Assembly: GCA_005800815.1 (NCBI GenBank)
Contig: SYEK01000035.1
Span: 1-64,000 of the forward strand
From: Actinomycetota bacterium
GTDB lineage: Bacteria > Actinomycetota > Actinomycetes > Nanopelagicales > Nanopelagicaceae
Length of the DNA stretch: 64,000 bases
Direction: 5' to 3'
A program made the position numbers and the translations under genes. Of this stretch, positions 35,028-46,902 are shown one piece after another. Each line of letters starts with the position of its first letter. Positions within the stretch are counted from its first letter, which is position 1. Below the pieces are notes generated by a model, which was not told the DNA's origin, made no database searches, and worked only from the letters and a program-made list of their open reading frames with translations.

Positions 35028-35789
35028 GTGAGCCAACTCAATGAATCACCAATAATCACAGTGGAGCGCCGTAAAGCGGTGACAATTATCATCTCAGCCA
35101 TCATCATCTCTCTGGCACTTGGTATTGGATTGATGAGAGTTGGATCTGGCTTTGCATCACGTAGTAGTGATGGCATCACAGTAACTGGCTCTGCCAAGAC
35201 GACTGCAACTGCCGATAACGTTGTTTGGACACTCTCAGTAAACCTCTCCTCACCTGCTGTGGCTATGGCCGTTAAAAAAGTCGATGCAGATGTATCAGCA
35301 CTCAGCGACTATTTGACCGCCGGCGGAATCAAAGCAGATTCTCTGACCCTTGGCCCAGTATCCACCTTTGCCAATGAGGAGTATGTCAATGGAAACTCAA
35401 CAGGTCGTATCCTTTCTTATCGGGCAAACCGTGATGTGACAGTGCGGACAAAAGATGTCCAGCTGGTCGCAAAGCTGAGTCAGGGTATTGGAGTGATATT
35501 ACAGACCGGAATCAATGTGAATAATTATGGACCTCAGTACTACATCTCAAACTTACCTGAGCTTCGCCCAGTATTGATGAGTGATGCCATGAAGGATGCA
35601 AAGCTGCGTGCGCAGGCTCTCACAGGGGCTGTTGGGAGCACGCTCGGATCATTAGTCAATGTCAAGGCTGGTCCGATTCAGATCACCACACCAGATTCCA
35701 CGATGACGGCCGATTATGGTGCATATGACACAAGCACGATTGAAAAGACGGTCACAGCAACGGTATCGGTGACCTTCAAGACAAATTAA
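35028..35789 (+). CDS. SIMPL-domain (DUF541) exported protein
   Basis: A 253-aa protein. An N-terminal membrane anchor or signal (~residues 16-38) precedes a SIMPL domain starting ITVTGSAKTTATADN, with the helical stretch MSDAMKDAKLRAQALTGAVG. The family is envelope-located and mostly uncharacterised. The TAA stop lies in a TTAA that is also the stop of the convergent carboxyltransferase gene. Confidence 0.85.
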   Translation: MSQLNESPIITVERRKAVTIIISAIIISLALGIGLMRVGSGFASRSSDGITVTGSAKTTATADNVVWTLSVNLSSPAVAMAVKKVDADVSALSDYLTAGGIKADSLTLGPVSTFANEEYVNGNSTGRILSYRANRDVTVRTKDVQLVAKLSQGIGVILQTGINVNNYGPQYYISNLPELRPVLMSDAMKDAKLRAQALTGAVGSTLGSLVNVKAGPIQITTPDSTMTADYGAYDTSTIEKTVTATVSVTFKTN

Positions 35790-37177
35790 AGTGGCATATT
35801 CGAATGACTACCACGCCGATGTGGCGCTTGTGAAATTGCCTTAGCAAGAGAGCTCCTAGTTGACCCTGGCTCGATGATCTCATCGACTGCACCGATTTCT
35901 AGGGCTTGATGAACACCTCCTGAACTCTTCTCATGTTCGGCCGCTAGCTCTAGCTCCATTGATTTGCGCCGATCCGCAGGAAGTTCTGCCAGCATTTTCC
36001 TGTGCAATACTCGAACAGCTGCCACTGCTCCCATCACTGAAACTTCGGCGCAAGGCCATGCAAACACATGCGTTGCACCCAGTGACTTTGAGTTCATTGC
36101 CACATAGGCACCACCATAGGCTCGACGTGTAATCAAGGTAACTCGTGGAACGACCGCTTCACCAAATGCATGCAGCAATTTTGCGCCACGTCGCACTGCG
36201 CCCTCCCATTCTTGCCCTGCTCCAGGTAGGAATCCTTGAACATCGGCGATCACAATGAGTGGGATACCAAATGCATCACAAGTGCGCACAAAGCGGGCGG
36301 CTTTTTCACCGGCGGCCGCATCAATTACCCCCGCCATATGTGCCGGGTTGTTGGCAAGAACACCCACGGTGGCACCACCCAAACGACCAATGATTGTGGT
36401 CATATTTGGCGCCCACATTGAGAGAAGTTCGATCTGTTCACTACCTTTATCCAATATTGCATTGACTAATGGATGTACGTCATAGCTGCGGACTGTGGAG
36501 TCAGGGACAAACTCTGAGAGATCGATATCTTGCGCATCCGGGCGCATAAAGCCATGGTTGGCAAAGAGCGCTGTTAGATCACGAATATCATCGAAGGCTG
36601 CCTGCTCAGTCGCTGCAATAATATGTGCAAGTCCGCTGTTTTTCTTATGTGCTTCAGGTCCACCCAGCAGCGCCATATCGATATCTTCCCCAGTCACACT
36701 CTTTACTACATCAGGACCTGTAACAAAGATGCGTCCTTCAGGGGCGAGCACAATGAGATCTGTTAGAGCCGGTCCATAAGCACCGCCACCTGCAGTTGGT
36801 CCAAGCACTAATGAGAGCTGAGGAATTCGACCGCTCGCTAAGATCATAGATTGAAAGACCTCACCAAAAGCGTCAAGAGATGCGACACCATCACTTAAAC
36901 GTGCTCCACCAGAGTGCCAGACTCCGATGATTGGTACTTGCGCCCCCATCGCAGCCTTATAGGCTGTGACGATTACATGTGACCCATCAACTCCAAGTGC
37001 ACCACTCTTTACGGTGGCATCTGATGCGAAGATGACTACTTTGTTTCCCTTGATGAGTCCTGTTACCGCGATTACTCCACAATCGGTGCGGGGGATGAGA
37101 AATGTGAAGTTTTCCTCATCTACCAAACGCGCAATCCTTGATTCAGGATCACGCGGGTCCCTCGATAGTGGAGACAT
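35786..37177 (-). CDS. Acyl-CoA carboxylase carboxyltransferase subunit (AccD6/PccB-like)
   Basis: A 463-aa biotin-dependent carboxyltransferase with two crotonase-fold halves: GVWHSGGARLSDG, LGPTAGGGAYGPAL and, in the C-terminal half, GFLPGAGQEWEGAVRRGAK and RRAYGGAYVAMNSK. It follows fabF, as accD6 follows the kas genes in mycobacteria, so it probably makes malonyl-CoA for fatty-acid synthesis. Propionyl-CoA activity is also possible. The biotinylated subunit is elsewhere. AAAGGA precedes the ATG as Shine-Dalgarno. Confidence 0.88.
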   Translation of the reverse strand: MSPLSRDPRDPESRIARLVDEENFTFLIPRTDCGVIAVTGLIKGNKVVIFASDATVKSGALGVDGSHVIVTAYKAAMGAQVPIIGVWHSGGARLSDGVASLDAFGEVFQSMILASGRIPQLSLVLGPTAGGGAYGPALTDLIVLAPEGRIFVTGPDVVKSVTGEDIDMALLGGPEAHKKNSGLAHIIAATEQAAFDDIRDLTALFANHGFMRPDAQDIDLSEFVPDSTVRSYDVHPLVNAILDKGSEQIELLSMWAPNMTTIIGRLGGATVGVLANNPAHMAGVIDAAAGEKAARFVRTCDAFGIPLIVIADVQGFLPGAGQEWEGAVRRGAKLLHAFGEAVVPRVTLITRRAYGGAYVAMNSKSLGATHVFAWPCAEVSVMGAVAAVRVLHRKMLAELPADRRKSMELELAAEHEKSSGGVHQALEIGAVDEIIEPGSTRSSLAKAISQAPHRRGSHSNMPL

Positions 37178-37187
37178 TCAAATTCCT

Positions 37188-38423
37188 TTATAGACTCTTA
37201 AAGACTAAGACAACATTATGGCCACCAAAACCAAATGAGTCATTGAGAGCTGCGATATCACCAGAGGGAAGAGCCCGTGGCTTATCACGCACGACATCTA
37301 TTAAGACGGCCGGGTCCAGATCATCGATGTTGATAGTGGGAGGTGCCAGGCGATCCTGGAGCGATTTGACGATAAAAACAGATTCCATGGCTCCTGCGCC
37401 ACCCAATAAATGTCCTGTCATCGATTTTGTTGCAGAGACTGCAACATGATCTACATCTGGGCCAAGAGCTGCGCACAGAGCGTTGGCTTCGGCTATATCT
37501 CCTGCAGGTGTGGATGTGGCATGGGCGTTCAAATGCACGATTTCTCTCGTTGAAAGACCTGCATCGCGTAGGGCAAATTTAAGGGCCCGCTGTACACCGG
37601 TGCCATCAGGATCTGGAGCGGCGATGTGATAGCCATCAGAGGTCAAGCCTTGGCCCGCGAGTTCGCAGTAAATCTTTGCACCTCGTGCACGAGCGTGCTC
37701 GTACTCCTCCAGCACTAACACCCCACCACCCTCTCCTAGGACAAAGCCATCACGATTAAGATCATATGGCCGTGATGCGCGCACAGGATCATCATTTCTC
37801 GTCGATAGTGCCTTCATCGCAGCAAAGCCGGACATTGGCATTGCGTGGATAGCCGCCTCAACGCCACCGCTGAGGACGATATCGGCGCGATTATTGCGGA
37901 TCATCTCAAGGCCATATCCAATCGCCTCGGCCCCTGATGCACATGCACTCACGGGTGTGTGGACACCGGCCTTTGCCTGAAGCTCAAGACCGACGTGAGC
38001 TGCAGGTCCGTTTGGCATCAACATGGGAACGGTATGCGGGCTGACAAGTCGAGCACCTCTCTCGTGCAAGATGTCGTACTGATCAAGCAGTGTCGTTACA
38101 CCACCAATACCTGATGCAATGACAACACCTAAGCGCTCTTTGTCCATCTCGGGCGAGCCTGCATCTCTCCAGGCCTCACGCGATGCAATCACGGCAAACT
38201 GTTCTGACCTATCCAAGCGCCGTAGTTCTACACGCTCCATCTGCTCACTCGGTTCGAGCGCTACTCGTGCGGCAAAACGTACGGGGATTGTCTGTGCCCA
38301 ATCCTCGGTAAGTAGGCGAACGCCACTTCTACCAGCCAGCAGAGCAGACCATGTTGTTGCAACCTCACCACCCAAGGGGGTAGTCGCACCAAGGCCGGTG
38401 ACGACTACTCGACGGGCAGCCAT
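37188..38423 (-). CDS. fabF: 3-oxoacyl-ACP synthase II
   Basis: A 411-aa elongating ketosynthase. The Cys-His-His triad is visible: VSACASGAE (C161), NAHATSTPAGD and SMTGHLLGGAG. It extends acyl-ACP with malonyl-ACP. It lies 18 bp after acpP and 10 bp before the carboxyltransferase in one operon. Confidence 0.94.
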   Translation of the reverse strand: MAARRVVVTGLGATTPLGGEVATTWSALLAGRSGVRLLTEDWAQTIPVRFAARVALEPSEQMERVELRRLDRSEQFAVIASREAWRDAGSPEMDKERLGVVIASGIGGVTTLLDQYDILHERGARLVSPHTVPMLMPNGPAAHVGLELQAKAGVHTPVSACASGAEAIGYGLEMIRNNRADIVLSGGVEAAIHAMPMSGFAAMKALSTRNDDPVRASRPYDLNRDGFVLGEGGGVLVLEEYEHARARGAKIYCELAGQGLTSDGYHIAAPDPDGTGVQRALKFALRDAGLSTREIVHLNAHATSTPAGDIAEANALCAALGPDVDHVAVSATKSMTGHLLGGAGAMESVFIVKSLQDRLAPPTINIDDLDPAVLIDVVRDKPRALPSGDIAALNDSFGFGGHNVVLVFKSL

Positions 38424-38441
38424 AAGAGAACCCTTGACTTA

Positions 38442-38690
38442 CTACTTTGCTGCATTGACGATGAAGTTCACTGCATCGCCAACAGTGGCAAGATCAGTTA
38501 CTGCCTCATCTGGGATTTTCACACCAAAGCGCTCTTCGGCAGCCACAATAACTTCAACCATGCTGAGTGAATCAACCTCTAAATCCTCGGTAAAGTTCTT
38601 AGCCATCTCAATCGATCCAGCAGGAATCCCAGCTACCTCTTCAACAATCTCTTTTAATCCTGCAAGAACATCAGCCTGTGCAAGTGCCAT
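38442..38690 (-). CDS. acpP: Acyl carrier protein
   Basis: An 82-aa four-helix ACP with the phosphopantetheine attachment motif EVDSLSMVEVI (S41). It carries growing fatty-acyl chains. It lies between fabH and fabF in the actinobacterial fabD-fabH-acpP-fabF order. The 109 bp between it and fabH is the largest gap in the cluster and could hold a secondary promoter. Confidence 0.95.
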   Translation of the reverse strand: MALAQADVLAGLKEIVEEVAGIPAGSIEMAKNFTEDLEVDSLSMVEVIVAAEERFGVKIPDEAVTDLATVGDAVNFIVNAAK

Positions 38691-38799
38691 TTTATTTTTT
38701 CCATCCCTTAGCTACTTTGGGTATTGCTATTTTAAGATGGTAATTCTCTCGGAAAAAACCGATACTTACGAGTACCTACGCCTTTTAGTGGTGAAAATC

Positions 38800-39819
38800 T
38801 CAAGGAGCAGGCGGGAGCGCCACGACCTGGGCGGCATAGACAAGGCCGGCGCCATAGCCGATTAGAAGCGCCAATGTGCCATGAAGTTCGGGGTGTTTCA
38901 GAAGTAGCGCATCCATCGCAAGAGGAATTGATGCCGCAGATGTATTTCCATTGACACGAATATCATCGGCAGTAATCACGCTCTCTGGGATATTGATCTC
39001 TTTAGCCATGGATTCGATGATGCGCATGTTGGCTTGATGTGGAATAAATGCACCGAGCTCATCGGCACGCACTCCTGCGGCCTCAAGAGCCCTTATACCG
39101 GCCTTGCTTACCGTGAATACGGCCCATCGGTAAACAGCTTGTCCTTGCTGTGCGATGTTTGGCCAACCAAGTTGGGCTACACCTTTATCGGGTGCGTTTC
39201 TAAACTCAGTGTAGGCAGGAGTTAACATAATAGTCTCACGTGAATCTGCATCTGATCCCCAAATTGTCGGACCAATACGTACTGAATCACTTGCTCCAAT
39301 AATCACTGCCCCTGCGCCATCGGAAAATATAAATGCAGTTGCACGATCATCAGGATCGGTGAAATCTGAGAGTTTCTCAACACCAATGACCAGCACATTC
39401 TTAGATGTTCCCGTGCGAACTAGATCACTTGCCATCGCAACCCCGTAACAAAAACCTGCACATGCCGCACTGATATCAACTGCGGCAGCCTTGGGATTAC
39501 CTAGGACAGTGACGAGCTCGGTCGCAGCACTAGGTGCTTGGAACGGGTAGGAGATCGTCGCAAGAATAACCGTGTCGATATCGCCCATACTCATGTGCGC
39601 ACGTTCGAGTGCTATTTCACATGCAGCTGCAGCCATTGAAATCACACTCTCATCGGGACCTGCAAAGCGGCGGCTCTGTATCCCGGTGCGCTGCACAATC
39701 CACTCATCACTTGATTCAATGCGATCAACGATCTCACTGTTAGGCACCAGGCGCATGGGGCGATATGAGCCGACCGAGAGAATTTGGCTATTACCAACTG
39801 CTGGAAGTTTTATGCTCAT
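38800..39819 (-). CDS. fabH: 3-oxoacyl-ACP synthase III
   Basis: A 339-aa condensing enzyme that starts fatty-acid synthesis from acyl-CoA and malonyl-ACP. Triad residues are visible: DISAACAGFCYG (C120), FIPHQANMRI and NGNTSAASIPLA. Its start overlaps the fabD stop by four bases. Confidence 0.94.
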   Translation of the reverse strand: MSIKLPAVGNSQILSVGSYRPMRLVPNSEIVDRIESSDEWIVQRTGIQSRRFAGPDESVISMAAAACEIALERAHMSMGDIDTVILATISYPFQAPSAATELVTVLGNPKAAAVDISAACAGFCYGVAMASDLVRTGTSKNVLVIGVEKLSDFTDPDDRATAFIFSDGAGAVIIGASDSVRIGPTIWGSDADSRETIMLTPAYTEFRNAPDKGVAQLGWPNIAQQGQAVYRWAVFTVSKAGIRALEAAGVRADELGAFIPHQANMRIIESMAKEINIPESVITADDIRVNGNTSAASIPLAMDALLLKHPELHGTLALLIGYGAGLVYAAQVVALPPAP

Positions 39820-40727
39820 GTGTGCCTTGCGGCAAACTCACGCGCAGCACCTACATCGGCCGCGGCCTTGAGTGCAAAGCCCTCAATCCCTGGCTGGGCG
39901 CGCTTGAGCAAGCCAACCAGAGTTCCAGCCGGTGCTAACTCAATGACTCCCGTGATGCCCATTGTCCTCAGAGTAGCCATGCAGAGATCCCAACGCACTG
40001 GCTTGGCGATTTGATCGATAATCTGGCGCAGAATCTCATCGGCATCACTCAGGATTGCTCCATCTGTGTTGGATATAAATGGCACGCAGGCCTTGCCCCG
40101 AGCGATACCAGAGGCGATTACCTGAACTGGAGCCACAGCAGTTGACATATAAGAGGTATGAAATGCACCCGAGACATCCAAGGCACGCACGCGTGCCCCG
40201 CTTGGGGGATTGGCGGCAAGGGCGGCAAGGGCGCTCAAATCACCAGCGGCAACTATCTGGCCTGCACCATTCTCATTTGCTGCTATCAATTTCAAGGCCC
40301 GTATCGCCAAGAGGACCTCATCTCTATCTCCCCCCAGAACCGCCGACATCCCAGCAGATATTCGTGTTGCCGCCTTTGCCATTTCAACTCCACGCGCTCG
40401 CACCAAGCGCAGGGCATCACCATCACTGATCGCCCCACACAGCGCTGCAGCAGTCAACTCCCCAACAGAGTGACCAGATACAACGTGCATATTCTGTATT
40501 CCTAGTGCACGAGCGGCTAGCAAGGATGTAGCAAGAATCAGCGGCTGTGCATTCGCTGTATCTGTGATTTCATCGGCCTTGGCAGCTGTGCCAAGATGCA
40601 AAAGATCTAAATCAATCTCCTTTGACCACTGATTCAATAGATTCTTAGAGTCTGAATCCACTGTCCACGAGGTGAGCATGTCGGTCTTTTGTGAGCCTTG
40701 ACCGGGTGCGATAAGTGCCAACATCAT
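39816..40727 (-). CDS. fabD: Malonyl-CoA:ACP transacylase
   Basis: A 303-aa acyltransferase moving malonyl from CoA to ACP: IAPGQGSQ at the N-terminus and the nucleophile in VVSGHSVGELTA (S87). The ORF track starts at GTG 40730; the following ATG at 40727 is preferred because a TATTAT box lies exactly six bases upstream of it. It leads the fatty-acid operon and diverges from etfB. The PucR-type regulator often found upstream in other Actinobacteria is absent. Confidence 0.93.
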   Translation of the reverse strand: MMLALIAPGQGSQKTDMLTSWTVDSDSKNLLNQWSKEIDLDLLHLGTAAKADEITDTANAQPLILATSLLAARALGIQNMHVVSGHSVGELTAAALCGAISDGDALRLVRARGVEMAKAATRISAGMSAVLGGDRDEVLLAIRALKLIAANENGAGQIVAAGDLSALAALAANPPSGARVRALDVSGAFHTSYMSTAVAPVQVIASGIARGKACVPFISNTDGAILSDADEILRQIIDQIAKPVRWDLCMATLRTMGITGVIELAPAGTLVGLLKRAQPGIEGFALKAAADVGAAREFAARHT

Positions 40728-40733
40728 CACTGG

Positions 40734-40739
40734 ATAATA
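40734..40739 (-). promoter_or_regulatory. -10 box of a leaderless promoter (fabD operon)
   Basis: TATTAT on the minus strand, six bases before the ATG at 40727. It supports 40727 over the annotated GTG at 40730. Confidence 0.5.
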
Positions 40740-40884
40740 CCTTTGTACCGTGTTTACTACCTAGATTGCAAAGTCGGTTCCACCATCTTCAAGAAAGCCG
40801 CCAAGAATTCGTCAATCGGTAGGTAGCACCGGGTGATGATGCCTCGCAAAGCCCTTTGGAGTGGTTCTTTGTGATACTCGCAGG

Positions 40885-40890
40885 TAATAT
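40885..40890 (+). promoter_or_regulatory. -10 box of a leaderless promoter (etfBA)
   Basis: TAATAT followed by seven bases and the ATG at 40898; fits TANNNT. Confidence 0.5.
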
Positions 40891-40897
40891 GTGAGAT

Positions 40898-41683
40898 ATG
40901 AGAATCGCTATCTGCATCAAACAGGTCCCGGATTCATGGGCTGAGAAGAAGATGGTCAATGGGGTACTCGATCGGGTCAATGTAGATGTTGTCCTGAATG
41001 ATCTGGATGAGTATGCAGTCGAAGAGGCTCTTCGTATCGCAGAGGCCCATGGCGGCAACGAGGAGGGTGGGCCGAACTCGGTCACGGTCATTTCAATGGG
41101 TCCAGAGCGAGCAACTGAGGCTTTGCGCAAGGCACTCTCGATGGGTGCAAACAACGCGATTTTAATAAGTGATGCTTCATTAGCTGGCGCAGATGCCCTT
41201 GCGACATCAAAGGTCTTGGCCACCGTCATCTCAAAGATCGGTTTCGATCTTGTTATCTGCGGAACTGAGTCAACAGATGCGCGCATGAGTGTTGTCCCGG
41301 CGATGATCGCAGAGCGCCTTGGTTGTGCTCAACTCACCTTTGCCTCTGCCGTCAAAGTCGATCCCTTGACCCAACAGGTCTTGATTACCCGCGTAACTGA
41401 GGCCGGAGTAGATGAGATGTCTGGGCAGTTTCCGGCCGTGATCTCGGTGGTGGAAAAGATCAATGAGCCTCGCTACCCATCCTTTAAAGGCATCATGTCT
41501 GCGAAGAAGAAAACTATCGATGTCATGGATATCTTAGCCGTTGGTGTCACAGTTGAGAGTTCATGGTCTTTGGTTCTTGATGCCACTCCTCGGCCATCAC
41601 GCGCTGCCGGCATCAAAGTCACCGATGATGGTGGCGCGGCCAATCAGCTTGTCAGCTTTCTATCAGAGAAGAAGTTGATATGA
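40898..41683 (+). CDS. etfB: Electron transfer flavoprotein beta subunit
   Basis: A 261-aa ETF beta chain: MRIAICIKQVPDSWAEK at the N-terminus, VVLNDLDEYAVEEALR, and the signature VICGTESTDARMSVVPAMIAERLG. It carries electrons from acyl-CoA and related dehydrogenases toward quinone. It overlaps etfA by four bases. No ETF-quinone oxidoreductase is adjacent. Confidence 0.95.
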   Translation: MRIAICIKQVPDSWAEKKMVNGVLDRVNVDVVLNDLDEYAVEEALRIAEAHGGNEEGGPNSVTVISMGPERATEALRKALSMGANNAILISDASLAGADALATSKVLATVISKIGFDLVICGTESTDARMSVVPAMIAERLGCAQLTFASAVKVDPLTQQVLITRVTEAGVDEMSGQFPAVISVVEKINEPRYPSFKGIMSAKKKTIDVMDILAVGVTVESSWSLVLDATPRPSRAAGIKVTDDGGAANQLVSFLSEKKLI

Positions 41684-42633
41684 GTAGAGTGATAATCCTT
41701 GCAGATTTCATCGGTGGGAAAAATACAAAGACCACGGCCGAGCTTGCAACAGCCGCTGCGCGCATCGGTGATGTTGTAGCGGTTGTGCTCGCTCCTCAAG
41801 GTCAAGGCTCAGCCTATGCAGCGGCTCTTACTCACGGTCCGATTGATACTGTTGTAGTTGTTGAGTCCGAGAGCTTTGCAGCCCATGGCGTAAGTGCAGC
41901 GGCCGATGTGCTGGCTCAGATAATTGTGAGTAAAGAACCTGTAGCGGTCCTGATTGCATCACATGCTTTTGGCAAAGAGGTCGCCGGTCGAGTTGCAGTC
42001 AAAACCAACTCAGGGATTATCACCGATGCCATCGATGTCAGTGCCGATATAAGTGCGACCCAGATGGTCTTTGGTGGATCTACAACTGTGCACTCCAAGA
42101 TTTCTCATGGGACACCGATCATCACCGTGCGTCCAAACTCGATCTCCGCCGATTTGAAACAAGTGAGCCCAGTTATTGAGGTTCTCTCATGTGAGATTAC
42201 AGATGGGTCCAGGAAATCAAAGATCACATCTTCCCAGCCCCCCGTGCAAGGAGGGCGCCCTGAACTCACCGAGGCCGATATCGTCGTTTCGGGTGGGCGT
42301 GGTACGAATGGTGATTTCCTAGCCGTTGAAGCCTTTGCCGATAGCCTGGGCGCAGCAGTGGGAGCATCGCGTGCGGCAACAGATGCAGGTTGGTATCCAC
42401 ACTCCCATCAAGTCGGCCAAACTGGCAAGACAGTGAGCCCGCAGTTATATGTTGCGTGCGGGATATCCGGTGCGATTCAACATCGCGCAGGTATGCAGAC
42501 AAGTAAGGCGATTGTGGTGATTAATAAAGATCCAGAGGCACCGATATTTGAAATCGCCGATTTTGGTGTCATTGGTGATCTCTTCGCCGTTCTGCCACAG
42601 GCCACAGAGGGTGTACTCGCACGTAAGTCCTAG
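41680..42633 (+). CDS. etfA: Electron transfer flavoprotein alpha subunit
   Basis: A 317-aa ETF alpha chain. The C-terminal FAD domain shows [35 protein letters not shown], and the closing [12 protein letters not shown] and [20 protein letters not shown]. It forms a heterodimer with EtfB. Its stop TAG is the first part of the -10 box proposed for the cysteine desulfurase gene. Confidence 0.95.
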   Translation: MSRVIILADFIGGKNTKTTAELATAAARIGDVVAVVLAPQGQGSAYAAALTHGPIDTVVVVESESFAAHGVSAAADVLAQIIVSKEPVAVLIASHAFGKEVAGRVAVKTNSGIITDAIDVSADISATQMVFGGSTTVHSKISHGTPIITVRPNSISADLKQVSPVIEVLSCEITDGSRKSKITSSQPPVQGGRPELTEADIVVSGGRGTNGDFLAVEAFADSLGAAVGASRAATDAGWYPHSHQVGQTGKTVSPQLYVACGISGAIQHRAGMQTSKAIVVINKDPEAPIFEIADFGVIGDLFAVLPQATEGVLARKS

Positions 42634-42636
42634 GAT
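42631..42636 (+). promoter_or_regulatory. -10 box of a leaderless promoter (cysteine desulfurase)
   Basis: TAGGAT followed by seven bases and the ATG at 42644; overlaps the etfA stop. It supports the 42644 start. Confidence 0.5.
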
Positions 42637-42643
42637 TAGCCCT

Positions 42644-43786
42644 ATGACCTCTATCTATCTCGACCATGCGGCGACAACACCGATGGTTGAGAGCGCACTC
42701 AGAGCCATGACAGAGCAGGCGAACGCTCTTGGGAATCCATCTAGCCTACATAGCCATGGCCGCTCCACGCGTAAGTCCCTGGAAGATGCCCGAGAGAGAT
42801 TGGCGAAGGAGCTCGGGTGCCTACCGAGTGAAGTGATCTTCACAGCATCTGGCACTGAGGCAAATAACATCGCACTCAAGGGGCTTTACTGGGCCGCGGG
42901 TGAGTCGGGCAAAAAAGTTGTCGTCATCTCAAGTATCGAACACCATGCAATCTTGGATCCAGCGAATTGGCTGGCATCACACGAGCAGGCAGAGATCATT
43001 CTGCTCCCAGTCAACCCCAATGGTGTCATCGATCTTGAATTTCTTAGCGACCTAGTCGCAACTAGAGGTCGCGAGATTGCAGTCATCTCGATCATGCATG
43101 CAAATAATGAGACGGGGGTGATCCAGCCGATAGGCGAGGTAGTGCGAATAGCGGGTCAGATTCCTGTCCACACAGATGCCGTACAGAGCTTTAAGAAAAC
43201 TCCACTCTCGTTCTCACACCTTGGTGTTACTGCCATGACCATCAGTGCCCACAAGATTGGTGGGCCACTTGGAATCGGAGCACTTATTCTCAAGCGTACA
43301 GTTGAGATTCCCTCGCTACTCCACGGTGGGGGACAAGAGCGCGAGATTCGTAGCGGCACAATGAACGCCCCTGGCATCATAGGATTCACAACAGCAGCTT
43401 TGGCCACTTACAACGTCGATGAAGTCCGTGCTCTTCGTGATCGCTTCATCTCATCAATCCAGGAGATGATCCCAGAGGCACGCATCAATGGCCTTGCAGC
43501 CTCTCGATTACCTGGAATCGTCAATGTTACCTTTCCTGGAACCCAAAGCGAAACCTTGCTTCTTCTCATGGATGAGCAGAACATCTCATGCTCAACCGGC
43601 TCGGCATGTAGTGCTGGTGTGCATGAGGCCAGCCATGTGTTGCTGGCGATGGGCCACAGCCAAACTACAGCCCAATCTTCACTTCGTTTCTCTTTCGGTG
43701 CAACGAGTACGGCTCAAGAGTGCGATCTGGTCATGTCAGTGCTTCCCGATGTGATTGCCCGTGGAAGGGCGGCCAATATCAGATGA
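42644..43786 (+). CDS. iscS: Cysteine desulfurase (IscS/NifS family)
   Basis: A 380-aa PLP enzyme that takes sulfur from cysteine as a persulfide. It begins IYLDHAATTPM; the PLP lysine is in TISAHKIGGPLG and the active cysteine in ISCSTGSACSAG. The ORF track start at 42548 lies inside etfA and is rejected. It couples to mnmA (ATGA overlap), so it most likely feeds sulfur to tRNA 2-thiouridine synthesis as well as general Fe-S assembly. Confidence 0.93.
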   Translation: MTSIYLDHAATTPMVESALRAMTEQANALGNPSSLHSHGRSTRKSLEDARERLAKELGCLPSEVIFTASGTEANNIALKGLYWAAGESGKKVVVISSIEHHAILDPANWLASHEQAEIILLPVNPNGVIDLEFLSDLVATRGREIAVISIMHANNETGVIQPIGEVVRIAGQIPVHTDAVQSFKKTPLSFSHLGVTAMTISAHKIGGPLGIGALILKRTVEIPSLLHGGGQEREIRSGTMNAPGIIGFTTAALATYNVDEVRALRDRFISSIQEMIPEARINGLAASRLPGIVNVTFPGTQSETLLLLMDEQNISCSTGSACSAGVHEASHVLLAMGHSQTTAQSSLRFSFGATSTAQECDLVMSVLPDVIARGRAANIR

Positions 43787-44856
43787 AGCTAATCGCAGCG
43801 ATGAGCGGTGGTGTCGATTCCGCCGTTGCCGCCGCACGGGCCGTTGATGCAGGCCATGAAGTCACAGGAGTGCATTTAGCGCTCTCGGCTAATCCTGCGA
43901 AATATCGCTCTGGGGCGCGGGGTTGTTGCACCATTGAAGATTCACATGATGCTCGTCGCGCCGCCGATGTCATAGGGATTCCTTTTTATATCTGGGACAT
44001 GGCCGAGGAGTTTCATGATGGAGTCGTGGAAGATTTTCTCTCTGAGTATGCGGCGGGACGGACCCCTAATCCATGCCTTCGCTGTAATGAAAAAATCAAG
44101 TTTGCCGCCGTCTTAGATCGTGCACGGGCTATGGGCTTTGATGGTGTAGTCACTGGCCACTATGCACGGACGCAAATGAGTGATCTAGGAAAGACCCTGC
44201 ATCGTGCGCTCGATCACTTGAAGGATCAGTCTTATGTTTTATCGGTTTTAACGGTTGATCAGATCTCCGGGGCTATTTTCCCGTTGGGTGATACGACAAA
44301 AGTTGATATCCGCGCCGAGGCACGGGCACGTGGCTTAGCCCTGGCACAAAAGCCTGATAGCCATGATATTTGCTTTGTTCCATCGGGAGATAACGCTGGC
44401 TGGTTGCGTGAGCGATTAGGAAGTGATGTAGGGCCAATCCTCGATCAAAACGGTGTGAAAATAGGTGAACACAAGGGTGCATACACATACACAATCGGTC
44501 AGCGCAAAGGCCTTGGTCTGACGATTCCAACCCCTGACGGCTCTCCTCGTTTCGTCTTAAAGATCGAGCCTGTGACAAATACAGTAGTTGTGGGTGCACG
44601 CAAGGACTTAGCGATCACAACGATGCGTGGTGAACGAGCGATTTGGTGTGGACCATCGGTGGATGAAAAGTCACGTACTGGCTTTGTTCAGATTCGTGCA
44701 CATGGCACCGCTCTGCCATGTAGATATTTTTTCGAAAATAACCTACTCGTCGCCATCTTAGAGGCACCATTACTTGGCCTTGCAACCGGACAGGCGATGG
44801 TGATTTACGATGGTGATCGGGTCGTGGGGTCTGCGACCATCTGTGAGACCCAATAG
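43783..44856 (+). CDS. mnmA: tRNA-specific 2-thiouridylase
   Basis: A 357-aa enzyme making 2-thiouridine at position 34 of Lys, Glu and Gln tRNAs. The ATP P-loop AMSGGVDSAVAA is at the N-terminus; catalytic cysteines are in NPCLRCNEKIKF and DSHDICFVPSG; GHYAR is present. The start at 43783 is chosen because it gives the family N-terminus and a four-base overlap with the desulfurase, whereas 43720 is inside the upstream gene. Confidence 0.94.
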   Translation: MKLIAAMSGGVDSAVAAARAVDAGHEVTGVHLALSANPAKYRSGARGCCTIEDSHDARRAADVIGIPFYIWDMAEEFHDGVVEDFLSEYAAGRTPNPCLRCNEKIKFAAVLDRARAMGFDGVVTGHYARTQMSDLGKTLHRALDHLKDQSYVLSVLTVDQISGAIFPLGDTTKVDIRAEARARGLALAQKPDSHDICFVPSGDNAGWLRERLGSDVGPILDQNGVKIGEHKGAYTYTIGQRKGLGLTIPTPDGSPRFVLKIEPVTNTVVVGARKDLAITTMRGERAIWCGPSVDEKSRTGFVQIRAHGTALPCRYFFENNLLVAILEAPLLGLATGQAMVIYDGDRVVGSATICETQ

Positions 44857-46890
<2,034 letters not shown>

Positions 46891-46896
46891 TAAGGT
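46891..46896 (+). promoter_or_regulatory. -10 box of a leaderless promoter (small membrane gene-nadD operon)
   Basis: TAAGGT followed by six bases and the ATG at 46903. It lies immediately after the ligA stop and fits TANNNT. Confidence 0.5.
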
Positions 46897-46902
46897 GTAC
46901 TC

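Noticed and set aside
38119-38865. 248-aa plus-strand ORF across fabF and acpP
   Set aside because: Antisense to two clear genes; Ser/Thr/Ala-rich translation without motifs.
42548-42643. Upstream start of the cysteine desulfurase gene
   Set aside because: The extension lies inside etfA in another frame, and the ATG at 42644 has its own -10 box.
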